Assembly (NCBI GenBank): GCA_900754615.1
Contig: CAAEDN010000044.1
Coordinates: 1-45,283, forward strand
From: an uncultured Holdemanella sp.
GTDB taxonomy: Bacteria > Bacillota_I > Bacilli_A > Erysipelotrichales > Erysipelotrichaceae
DNA: 45,283 bases
Reading direction: 5' to 3'
Below, piece after piece: positions 32,207-39,665 of this stretch (positions are counted from its first letter, which is position 1; every line of letters starts with the position of its first letter). The notes below the pieces were generated by a model. The model was not told the DNA's origin, searched no databases, and saw only the letters and a list, made by a program, of their open reading frames with translations. Position numbers and translations under genes: made by a program.

Positions 32207-32926
32207 ATGAAGGTTATTGTTTGTAAAGATTATGATGAAATGTCAGCAAAGGCATTTGGTGTTATGAAAGAATTGTTGGATGCTAAAAAAGATGCAGTAT
32301 TAGGATTAGCTACAGGATCAAGTCCGGTTGGATTATATAAGGAAATGATTCAATACTATAAAGATGGTTATAGCTACAAAGATATTAAATCTTACAATTT
32401 AGATGAATATGTTGGAATTGATCGAAAAGACCCACAATCATACTATACATTTATGTATGAAAACTTGTTTAAAGATATTGATATTGATTTAAATAATACA
32501 CATGTTCCTTATGGAAACACAGAAGCAGATTGTAAGGCTTATGAAGATGCGTTAAGTGAAGTATCTATTGATTTACAAGTTTTGGGTATTGGACAAAATG
32601 GACACATCGGATTTAATGAACCAGGAACACCATTTGAAGAATTGACACACATTGTGGATTTGACAGAAAATACTCGTGAAGCAAATGCGCGTTTCTTCGA
32701 TAATGATATCAATAAAGTTCCAACACAGGCTATTTCAATGGGAATTGGAACAATCATGAAATCTAAGAAAGTATTACTAGTAGCGAATGGTGAAAATAAA
32801 GCCGATGCAGTTAAGGCTATGATTGAAGGACCAGTTGATACAGCATGTGCAGCAAGTGCTTTACAAAACCATGCTGATGTAGTTGTCGTATTAGATGAAG
32901 CAGCTGCCAGCAAATTAAGTAAATAA
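32207..32926 (+). CDS. nagB: Glucosamine-6-phosphate deaminase
   Basis: 239 residues from ATG 32207; the ATG 15 bases upstream is part of the TATGGAGGAG ribosome binding site. Converts glucosamine 6-phosphate into fructose 6-phosphate and ammonia. Seen: LGLATGSSPVGLYKEM phosphate loop, SYNLDEYVG with the proton-abstracting D66, GIGQNGHIGFNEPG with the catalytic H133, and ISMGIGTIMKSKKVLLVANG. Of the shorter Gram-positive type without the long allosteric tail. Monocistronic, with cre, shared operator and terminator. Confidence 0.95.
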   Translation: MKVIVCKDYDEMSAKAFGVMKELLDAKKDAVLGLATGSSPVGLYKEMIQYYKDGYSYKDIKSYNLDEYVGIDRKDPQSYYTFMYENLFKDIDIDLNNTHVPYGNTEADCKAYEDALSEVSIDLQVLGIGQNGHIGFNEPGTPFEELTHIVDLTENTREANARFFDNDINKVPTQAISMGIGTIMKSKKVLLVANGENKADAVKAMIEGPVDTACAASALQNHADVVVVLDEAAASKLSK

Positions 32927-32939
32927 TTATTGCTTTTTG

Positions 32940-32970
32940 AGTAGAGAATTAAATTTCTCTACTTTTTTTC
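32940..32970 (+). terminator. Terminator of nagB
   Basis: 9-bp perfect stem AGTAGAGAA/TTCTCTACT (32940-32948 with 32955-32963), then TTTTTT. Confidence 0.9.
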
Positions 32971-33014
32971 ATATATGTCACCAACTTTTAATTTGAGTAT
33001 ATAGTTTTGAAAAA

Positions 33015-33043
33015 TTGTTATGCACCTTTTTTCGTGTTAAAAT
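33015..33043 (+). promoter_or_regulatory. Promoter of the sortase gene, very close to the start codon
   Basis: TTGTTA (33015-33020) and TAAAAT (33038-33043) with a 17-base spacer. The predicted start near 33050 is only about two bases before the ATG at 33052. Confidence 0.55.
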
Positions 33044-33051
33044 AAACATGT

Positions 33052-33807
33052 ATGAAAAAATGGGTATATCGAATTTTACTCGTTGTTTGCCTTGGTGTAT
33101 TTGGCTATAGTTCCTATAATTTATGGGATATTTATTCACAAAAGCAGCAGGTTGAAACAGAGACAAAAGAGTTAGAAGAAAAAATAGTTAAAACAAAAAA
33201 AGAAGATACAAAAACTCAAAATGTGCTACAGCCAGATTGGAAAGCATTAAAAGAGCAGAATGCAAATATAGTTGGATGGCTTTATGTTCCAGATTGTGAT
33301 ATATCATTTCCTGTTTTGCAGACAAAAGATAATCGATATTATTTGAATCACACTGTGAGTGGGGAATATAATCCTAGAGGGTCAATTTTTTTAGATGCGA
33401 ATGCAAATGCTCAATTTGAAGATGATAATTCGATTATATATGGACATTCTGTTGAGGGTGGAGGTATGTTTACTTTATTAAAGAATTATTGCGACGAACA
33501 ATTTTTTAAAGAGCATCCTGTTTTTTATTTGTTGACACCAGAATCGAATTATATATGTAATGTATTTACTTTTGCCAAAACAACGGAAGATAGTGTATTC
33601 TATACAACGTCATTTGGTGGCTATAGGAAAGAAACGATTGAATCGATGAAAGTGGCATCTACATATTTTAATGAGTTAAAAGATGAAGATGGATCATTTG
33701 TTTCTTTATCGACTTGTGATTTAGATTATGGTTTTGATTCAAATCACCGTTTTGTGATAACAGGCTATTTGGAAAAGACGAGTGACGATATTGTTTTGAA
33801 AGATTAA
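33052..33807 (+). CDS. Class B sortase (SrtB family)
   Basis: 251 residues. An N-terminal membrane anchor (about 6-24) and a charged linker are followed by the sortase barrel: NIVGWLYVPDCDISFPVLQTKDN, YYLNHTVSGEYNPRGSIFLDA, the catalytic histidine in IIYGHSVEGG near residue 130, the catalytic cysteine in SLSTCDLD near residue 222, and the arginine in SNHRFVITG near 233. The triad is complete. Sortases attach LPXTG-type proteins to the wall; class B members often serve haem proteins, pili or spore proteins. No substrate gene is nearby. No Shine-Dalgarno sequence precedes the ATG. murG follows 29 bases later. Confidence 0.92.
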   Translation: MKKWVYRILLVVCLGVFGYSSYNLWDIYSQKQQVETETKELEEKIVKTKKEDTKTQNVLQPDWKALKEQNANIVGWLYVPDCDISFPVLQTKDNRYYLNHTVSGEYNPRGSIFLDANANAQFEDDNSIIYGHSVEGGGMFTLLKNYCDEQFFKEHPVFYLLTPESNYICNVFTFAKTTEDSVFYTTSFGGYRKETIESMKVASTYFNELKDEDGSFVSLSTCDLDYGFDSNHRFVITGYLEKTSDDIVLKD

Positions 33808-33836
33808 TATATGTTATACTTTGTGAGGTTTTTAAG

Positions 33837-34919
33837 ATGAAAATTTGTTTTGTAACAGGAGGAACAGGTGGACATATTTATCCGGCTTTAGCTTTAGCGG
33901 ATAAAATGATGGAGCTTGATTCTACAACAGAAATACTATTTATTGGTAATGATGATCGCATGGAAAAGGATTTAATTCCTCAAAATGGATATGCGTTTAA
34001 ATCTTTACATACGTCAGGATTAGTAGGAAATGTATTGAAAAAGTGTATGGCAGTTTGTCAGATGCTAAAAGCAGAAGTACAGGCAAAAAAGTATTTGAAA
34101 GAATTTATGCCAGATGTAGTGATTGGTTTTGGTGGCTATGTGAGTGCACCTGTTATTATGGCTGCACATTCTTTGGAAATTCACACTGTGATTCATGAAC
34201 AAAATTCGATAGTGGGTAAGGCCAATCAACTTGTAATGAAGAAAGTAGATGCGATAGTTACTTGTTATGAAAAATGCAATGAAGTTTTCCCAAAAGATAA
34301 AATTTATATGTTGGGAAATCCACGATCTACAATCGCAAAAGAAGCTAAATTTGATGAAGAATATTTTAAATCACTAGGATTGGATTTAGATAAAAAGACA
34401 ATCCTTATTGTCATGGGTTCTTTAGGTTCTAGTTCAGTAAATGAATTGATGAAAAGTGCTTTAAAGGGCGTCGACGATGATTTACAGTTTTTATATGTTT
34501 GTGGAAAAGACAATTCTCAAGATTTAAATTTATTTGAAAATCAAAAGAATATTCATGTCGTACCATATGTAGATACGTTACGTATCTATGGACATGTTGA
34601 TGGTATGGTTTGTCGTGCAGGAGCTACGACACTAGCTGAAGTAACAGCTTTAGGGATTCCTTCTATAGTGATTCCAAGCCCATATGTGGCAAATAATCAT
34701 CAATTTTATAATGCGAGTATGCTTTTAAAGCAACAGGCATGTCGTATTATTGAAGAGAAGGATTTAAATGCAGAGACGTTACAAGGACAAATTGTTTCAT
34801 TATATGCCAATCCAATTGTTTATGAACAAACACATGAACATGCTTTGCAGATGGGAAAACCAAATGCAGCTTATGATATTATAGATTTATTGAAAAATAT
34901 TTGTAAAAAGGGGAACTAA
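33837..34919 (+). CDS. murG: UDP-N-acetylglucosamine--lipid I GlcNAc transferase
   Basis: 360 residues. Makes lipid II from lipid I on the inner face of the membrane. Seen: glycine loop TGGTGGHIYPALALADKM, VIGFGGYVSAPVIMAA, HEQNSIVGKANQLV, then the UDP-binding half with VMGSLGSSSVNELM and CRAGATTLAEVTALGIPSIVIPSPYVANNHQFYNA. RBS TGTGAGG. murB begins two bases after the stop and divIB overlaps murB, so this is a cell-wall and division cluster. Confidence 0.95.
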   Translation: MKICFVTGGTGGHIYPALALADKMMELDSTTEILFIGNDDRMEKDLIPQNGYAFKSLHTSGLVGNVLKKCMAVCQMLKAEVQAKKYLKEFMPDVVIGFGGYVSAPVIMAAHSLEIHTVIHEQNSIVGKANQLVMKKVDAIVTCYEKCNEVFPKDKIYMLGNPRSTIAKEAKFDEEYFKSLGLDLDKKTILIVMGSLGSSSVNELMKSALKGVDDDLQFLYVCGKDNSQDLNLFENQKNIHVVPYVDTLRIYGHVDGMVCRAGATTLAEVTALGIPSIVIPSPYVANNHQFYNASMLLKQQACRIIEEKDLNAETLQGQIVSLYANPIVYEQTHEHALQMGKPNAAYDIIDLLKNICKKGN

Positions 34920-34920
34920 T

Positions 34921-35820
34921 ATGAGCATAAAGGATCGTTTGATGACGTATGCAGAGGTTTTAGAACATGAATCGATGAAAAAACATTCAACTTTTAGAAT
35001 CGGTGGATGCGTTGATTATTATATATATCCAAAAAATTGTACAGCATTGATGTGTGTATTAGAAATACTTGCACAAGAAAATATTCCATATTATGTACTT
35101 GGTCGAGGTTCCAATATTTTGTGTTCAGATACAGATTTTCATGGTGCAATTATTAATTTAGATCGTACTTTGAATGACTTCTATTTTGAACCTGATGGAG
35201 TATTAGTGGCACAAGCTGGTTGTTCAATTATAAATATGGCAATAGAAGCTATGAAAAGATCGTTAACAGGTTTGGAATGGGCTAGTGGAATTCCTGGGTC
35301 TATTGGTGGGTGTCTTTACATGAATGCAGGTGCATATAAGGATAATATTGCAAATCATTTAATTGATGTGTGTGTATTGAAAGATAATACGATCTGTTGG
35401 ATGAAAAAGGATGAATTAGATTATGCTTATCGTCATTCAATTTTTCAATCACATAAAGATTGGACTATTTTAGTAGGACGTTTTCAATTGGAAAAAGGAA
35501 ATCAAAGTGATATTCGCGATTTGATGAATTCTAGACGTGAAAGAAGAATGAGTGCACAACCATTGGATAAGCCATGTGCAGGCAGTGTTTTTAGAAATCC
35601 TAAGGAGATTCCAGCTTGGAAATTGATTGAAAATTTAGGGCTTCGTGGATATAAAATTGGTGGTGCTATGGTAAGTGAAAAGCATTGTAATTTTATTGTA
35701 AATGACGACATGACAGCTACAGCACAAGATGTTCGTGATTTAATTCATGAAATCAAGTTAAAAGCAAAAAAAGAATACAATATTGACATGGTAACGGAAG
35801 TAGAGCAGTTCTATTGGTAA
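34921..35820 (+). CDS. murB: UDP-N-acetylenolpyruvoylglucosamine reductase
   Basis: 299 residues. A flavin enzyme that makes UDP-N-acetylmuramate. Seen: STFRIGGCVDYYIYP, the FAD motif YVLGRGSNILCSD, LEWASGIPGSIGGCLYMNAGAY, YRHSIFQ, and the C-terminal PCAGSVFRNPKEIPAWKLIENLGLRGYKIGGAMVSEKHCNFIVN, with catalytic Ser in AGSVFRNP. Type IIa/b, shorter than the E. coli enzyme. RBS AAAAGGGG. The end overlaps divIB by 7 bases. Confidence 0.95.
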   Translation: MSIKDRLMTYAEVLEHESMKKHSTFRIGGCVDYYIYPKNCTALMCVLEILAQENIPYYVLGRGSNILCSDTDFHGAIINLDRTLNDFYFEPDGVLVAQAGCSIINMAIEAMKRSLTGLEWASGIPGSIGGCLYMNAGAYKDNIANHLIDVCVLKDNTICWMKKDELDYAYRHSIFQSHKDWTILVGRFQLEKGNQSDIRDLMNSRRERRMSAQPLDKPCAGSVFRNPKEIPAWKLIENLGLRGYKIGGAMVSEKHCNFIVNDDMTATAQDVRDLIHEIKLKAKKEYNIDMVTEVEQFYW

Positions 35821-36794
35821 GAAAAAAAGCAAAGCTAACAATCCGACAATCTATTATTTGTAGTATTGTTTTAATGTTGTTTGCTAGTGTTTTTGTGTAT
35901 TACTTTTCAACGGATTCCCATGTCAAGGTTTTAACATGTAAAAATAATTATTATTTGTCAGATAGTGAAGTCTATGACTTGGCAAATGTTAGTACAAAAA
36001 CACGAATTTATTTAATGCCTTCAATTGTATTAGAAAACAGAGTAGAAAAAATGCCATTTGTGCAATCTTGTAAGGTATCTAAGAAAAACAGAAAACTAAC
36101 TTTTGAATTACAGGAAAAATTGATTATAGGATATTATATCAAGAATGATAAAAATTATGCACTGTGCCAAGATGGAACTTCTATTGAGATTGAAGAACAG
36201 TATTTGAATACAATTGCACATTTTCCTTTGTTGTCTAATTTTAATGGAAAACAACGTAAATTGTTAAGTGAACAATTTCAAAAATATCGCAAAGTCTTAA
36301 CGCGAGATTTGATTGAAAAATTTGCTGAAATTGTTCCATATAAAACGAGTTATGATAAAAATATGTTTAAAATCACAATGCAAGATGGAAATGTTGTATA
36401 TACCAATTTAAACAGTATTAAAATGCTTTCTAAATATCAAAGCGTATTAACTAAATTAAAAGGTCAATCTGTTTGTCTAGTATTGGATTCAACACATTCT
36501 ACTATTGAAAAAATAAGTTGTGATGATTTAAATCAGAAGAAAAAGGATACGTCTGATAAAAAAGAAGCTGTGGATGAGGCAAAGCAAGAAACGCAAGAAA
36601 AAGAAGAGCAACCATCTGAGCAAGAAACAGTTCCGGAAGGTACGACAGATACATATGATGATACATATGCTAGTTTGGAATATGATTCAAATTTGGGATT
36701 ATATTATGATTCAAATACCGGATATTATATGGATGAAAATGGAACGTATTATTATTGGGATGAGGAGTCACAAAGCTTGGTACAAGCGTATTAG
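35814..36794 (+). CDS. divIB: DivIB/FtsQ cell-division protein with a tyrosine-rich C-terminal tail
   Basis: 326 residues starting at TTG 35814 (no ATG in reach; AGTAGAG 7 bases before), overlapping murB. One membrane helix at about residues 11-30, then a POTRA-like domain (VKVLTCKNNYYLSDSEVYDLANVSTKTRIYL) and beta domain as in DivIB/FtsQ, which links the divisome. Position after murG-murB is the classic dcw order. From about residue 242 to 289 is a Lys/Glu/Gln-rich linker. Residues 290-326 hold repeated Y-D-S-N-x-G-x-Y-Y units with nine tyrosines and one tryptophan, unlike the usual DivIB tail. Function of this tail unknown. Confidence 0.82.
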   Translation: MVRKKAKLTIRQSIICSIVLMLFASVFVYYFSTDSHVKVLTCKNNYYLSDSEVYDLANVSTKTRIYLMPSIVLENRVEKMPFVQSCKVSKKNRKLTFELQEKLIIGYYIKNDKNYALCQDGTSIEIEEQYLNTIAHFPLLSNFNGKQRKLLSEQFQKYRKVLTRDLIEKFAEIVPYKTSYDKNMFKITMQDGNVVYTNLNSIKMLSKYQSVLTKLKGQSVCLVLDSTHSTIEKISCDDLNQKKKDTSDKKEAVDEAKQETQEKEEQPSEQETVPEGTTDTYDDTYASLEYDSNLGLYYDSNTGYYMDENGTYYYWDEESQSLVQAY

Positions 36795-36797
36795 GAT

Positions 36798-36826
36798 TTG
36801 TGTTTATATTTTAAGTAGAGTATAAT
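36798..36826 (+). promoter_or_regulatory. Promoter of the Asp23-family gene
   Basis: TTGTGT (36798-36803) and a perfect TATAAT (36821-36826) with 17 bases between. Confidence 0.65.
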
Positions 36827-36849
36827 TAATAAAAACAGGAGGTTTTATT

Positions 36850-37209
36850 ATGCCTATTAATAAATCAACAGAGTATGGAAATATCGAGATTTCATTAGAT
36901 GCGATTGCGAATCTAGCAGGTGGTGCAATCACTGAATGTTATGGTATTGTAGGTATGGCTAGCCAGAAAACTTTAAAAGATGGCTGGGCAGAATTATTGA
37001 AAAAAGAAAACTATGCTCGTGGTGTTGTTGTAACTCAAGATGAAACAGGTCTAGTTTTAAATCTTTATATTATTGCATTGCAAGGAATTAAATTGAGTGA
37101 AGTTGTATATGAGGCGCAAAAGCGTGTTAAATATGTGTTAGAGAAAACTTTGGAAGTAAAATGTAACGCTGTAAACATTTATGTTCAAGGTGTTCGTGCG
37201 ATTAAGTAG
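36850..37209 (+). CDS. Asp23/Gls24-family protein (YloU type)
   Basis: 119 residues. GNIEISLDAIANLAGGAITECYGIVGMASQKT and IALQGIKLSEVVYEAQKRVKYVLEKTLEVKCNAVNIYVQGVRAI are the two conserved halves of the Asp23 (alkaline-shock) family. No membrane segment. YloU-type members lie next to the DAK2/FakA gene in nearly all Bacillota, as here (10 bases apart). Their role is poorly defined. Strong RBS ACAGGAGG. Confidence 0.92.
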   Translation: MPINKSTEYGNIEISLDAIANLAGGAITECYGIVGMASQKTLKDGWAELLKKENYARGVVVTQDETGLVLNLYIIALQGIKLSEVVYEAQKRVKYVLEKTLEVKCNAVNIYVQGVRAIK

Positions 37210-37219
37210 GGGTTAAGAG

Positions 37220-38845
37220 ATGGAAAGAATTAATGGTGTATTATTTAAACAGATGCTTGAATCGGGGATGAATAATTTATCTAATCATTCTGCCGAAATC
37301 GATGCATTAAATGTTTTCCCTGTACCAGATGGAGATACAGGAACAAATATGCATTTAACAGTGTCAAATGGTGTAAAAGAAGCACTTAAAACAAATTCAG
37401 ATTCTGTAAAGGATATTGCGAAAACATTGTCTCGTGGATTATTAATGGGAGCACGTGGTAACTCTGGTGTTATTACTTCGCAAATTTTTAGAGGTTTTTA
37501 TCAAGCTGTTGAAGATCTGGAAGATATGGATGCAGCGCAGCTTGCACATGCTTTAGTGAATGGAAGTCGTGTCGCTTATCGTGCTGTTATGCGTCCAGTT
37601 GAAGGGACAATTTTAACAGTCGTTCGTGAAGCAGCTGATTATACATATGCATACACTACAACTGAAGAAGTAACAGATTGTATTGAAGTCATGAAGAAGA
37701 TGGTGGATGAAGCCAATGCTTCTTTACAAAGAACACCTGAATTATTACCAGTACTTGCAGAAGTTGGTGTCGTTGATAGTGGAGGAAAAGGACTTTGTGT
37801 AATTTTAGAAGGATTCCTTGCGGCTATGGAAGGTCATCCAGTTCAACTTGAAGGTGTAAAGGCTGCATCTGAGAATGCACAAGTGAGAGTTGAAGGTGGA
37901 GAAGAAGAATATGGATTCTGTACAGAATTTATTTTGAAGTTATCTGAAAATGGTGTTCGTCATTTCTCTGAAACTAGCTTTAAAGATGAATTAGCAACAA
38001 TTGGTAATTCAATTGTTTGTGTGCAAGATGAGGATTTAGTAAAAGTCCATGTTCATACATTAGAACCATTTACAGCTATTAAAATGGGACGTCGCCAGGG
38101 TCGCTTTATTAAATTAAAAGTTGAAAATATGCAAGAACAGCATGACAACATTATCGAAAAAGAAGTAGAGGAAAAAATGGCAGAACACAAAAAATATGCC
38201 ATTATTACTGTAGCTCCTGGAGATGGAATTAAGAAGATGTTTACAGAACTAAGAGCTGATATTGTTGTTGGTGGTGGACAGACAATGAATCCAAGTACAG
38301 AAGATTTTGTTTCAGCTGTTGAAAAGTTGAATGCAGATCATATCTTTATTTTACCAAACAACTCTAATATTGTTTTAGCTGCAAATCAAGCTGCTCAAGT
38401 ATGTTCGGATCAAGATATTCATGTACTTCCAAGTAAGACGATTCCTCAAGGATTAAGTGCTTGTGTTATGTTTAATCCAGATGTTGAATTAGAAGATAAC
38501 TTGGCTGAAATGAATGAAGCTATTGAAAATGTTAAATCGGGTGAAGTAACTTATGCAATCAAAGATACAACATATGATGGTCTTGAAATCAAAAAAGATG
38601 AATATATGGGTATTTTTGGAAAAGATATTTGTGTATCTTGCCCAGACTGCATGGAAGCAACAAAGAAATTGTTGGATAAAATGTTAGATGAAGATAGCGA
38701 ACTTGTTACTTTGATTTATGGTGATACAGCGACTGAAGAACAGGCTGAAGAAATCGCTGCTTATATCGAAGATAACAGTGATGCAGAAGTCGAAATCCAT
38801 GAAGGAAATCAACCTGTTTACTCATTTATTATTGGTGTTGAGTAG
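37220..38845 (+). CDS. DAK2-domain protein, FakA-like fatty-acid kinase (YloV)
   Basis: 541 residues. N-terminal Dhak-L domain with the ATP/Mg block NVFPVPDGDTGTNMHLT near residue 30 and ARGNSGVITSQIFRGF near 78; a middle linker; and a C-terminal DegV-related region (IITVAPGDGIKKMF...VVGGGQTMNPSTEDF). FakA phosphorylates fatty acids presented by a FakB (DegV) protein, for entry into phospholipid synthesis. No FakB is in the window. The CxxC in SCPDCMEATKKLL near residue 477 is a feature seen in the YloV group. Co-transcribed with the YloU-type gene. Confidence 0.92.
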   Translation: MERINGVLFKQMLESGMNNLSNHSAEIDALNVFPVPDGDTGTNMHLTVSNGVKEALKTNSDSVKDIAKTLSRGLLMGARGNSGVITSQIFRGFYQAVEDLEDMDAAQLAHALVNGSRVAYRAVMRPVEGTILTVVREAADYTYAYTTTEEVTDCIEVMKKMVDEANASLQRTPELLPVLAEVGVVDSGGKGLCVILEGFLAAMEGHPVQLEGVKAASENAQVRVEGGEEEYGFCTEFILKLSENGVRHFSETSFKDELATIGNSIVCVQDEDLVKVHVHTLEPFTAIKMGRRQGRFIKLKVENMQEQHDNIIEKEVEEKMAEHKKYAIITVAPGDGIKKMFTELRADIVVGGGQTMNPSTEDFVSAVEKLNADHIFILPNNSNIVLAANQAAQVCSDQDIHVLPSKTIPQGLSACVMFNPDVELEDNLAEMNEAIENVKSGEVTYAIKDTTYDGLEIKKDEYMGIFGKDICVSCPDCMEATKKLLDKMLDEDSELVTLIYGDTATEEQAEEIAAYIEDNSDAEVEIHEGNQPVYSFIIGVE

Positions 38846-38849
38846 GCGC

Positions 38850-38973
38850 AATAAATTTGGATGGGGGTAGGTGAATTTGCTCTCCAAGAATTTAAGGGGC
38901 GGCATATACTCCAAAACAGTTTGTAGCTGAGATTAGGCTCGGACAACATTTAGTTGTCTGGGTCCTTTTTTTT
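38850..38973 (+). ncRNA. Structured 3' region ending in an intrinsic terminator
   Basis: Directly after the FakA stop. A bulged hairpin pairs AAATTTGGA (38853-38861) with TCCAA (38883-38887) and ATTT (38890-38893). A short GGGG/CTCC helix follows (38895-38912). Then a 12-bp stem with three G-U pairs (38936-38947 with 38953-38964) leads into eight T residues. The GC-rich first part differs from the surrounding AT-rich DNA. It may be a small RNA, a 3' untranslated terminator structure, or the end of the degraded ISL3 element next to it. I do not recognise an RNA family. Confidence 0.45.
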
Positions 38974-38993
38974 CAACTATTTTAATGCTTCTA

Positions 38994-39227
38994 TTATCCT
39001 TGTGATTTCAAAATCGATGCCTTTTCTAAAATCATCATACATCTGTTTCTGAATCGCTCCCAGTTGGGATAGCCACTGGCTGCTTTCGTAACCAATTTGA
39101 TGATTGCATTACGATTCTCCATCAGTGCATTGTTGATTCTTTTCTGTTCTACAGTAATTTCTCCTGTGTCTTTTGAAACGATACAATAGTAATTAAAGGC
39201 GTGTTTCAAAACAAAATAATCCGAGTT
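38994..39227 (-). pseudogene. ISL3-family transposase, C-terminal remnant
   Basis: 78 codons open on the minus strand, with no start of its own. The sequence reads HAFNYYCIVSKD..., then RINNALMENRNAIIKLVTKAASGYPNWERFRNRCMMILEK, matching the end of ISL3 transposases (N-x-x-I-K-x-I...G-x-x-N-W-x-R-F-R-N-R). Everything upstream of an in-frame stop at about 39228 is gone, so about 80 percent of the transposase is missing. It is a fossil and cannot move. Confidence 0.7.
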
Positions 39228-39630
39228 TCATTCATATAATCCTGGAAGACATTTATATCTGAATGACGAGCATAAATGTACAACAACAATCTTATAATTC
39301 TATAATATCGTATATTAATCCTCGGGTACTAAAAAAGCTCTAAAATACTTTGGAGCAAGATTTTAGCTGCCTAGCACTCTACCCTATGTAATCTTAAAGC
39401 AGATCTAATCCCAACAATTTTATATAGTCGTTAAATAAGGGGTAGTAAAATTTGATCCTTTTTTGTAGATTAATAATTTGGTTTCAGAACAGTGAAATCC
39501 GATATGCGAAAAATCTTTAGAATATCACAATAAATCGGTTGTTGAACACGACGAAAAGGACTATCGTAATATGCATCTATTTTGGATGAGAATGATAAAT
39601 GCTAAAAAATTGAAACTATTTCTCAACCGC
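39228..39630. other. Non-coding stretch of about 400 bases, probably decayed DNA
   Basis: No usable open frame. On the minus strand one frame from about 39330 to 39195 reads RYYRIIRLLLYIYARHSDINVFQDYMNETRIILF without stops, overlapping the transposase fossil in a different frame, so it may be another worn-out gene piece. Otherwise stops occur in all frames. No tRNA-like or repeated structure was seen. Confidence 0.55.
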
Positions 39631-39658
39631 AAAATAAAAGACCGCTTGATGCGGTCTT
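39631..39658 (-). terminator. Terminator of the CstA gene
   Basis: Minus-strand 8-bp stem AAGACCGC/GCGGTCTT (39658-39651 with 39645-39638), 5-base loop, then TTATTTT. It is 8 bases past the stop codon. Confidence 0.85.
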
Positions 39659-39665
39659 GATTGTT

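Noticed and set aside
32539..32913. Minus-strand open frame of 124 codons inside nagB
   Set aside because: Antisense to a well-supported gene, no ribosome binding site and no family features.
38850..38973. tmRNA, SRP RNA or RNase P RNA
   Set aside because: None of their conserved cores (GGxxTTCGA of tmRNA, GGAAGNAGCAGC-like SRP loop, RNase P pseudoknot strands) is present and the element is too short.
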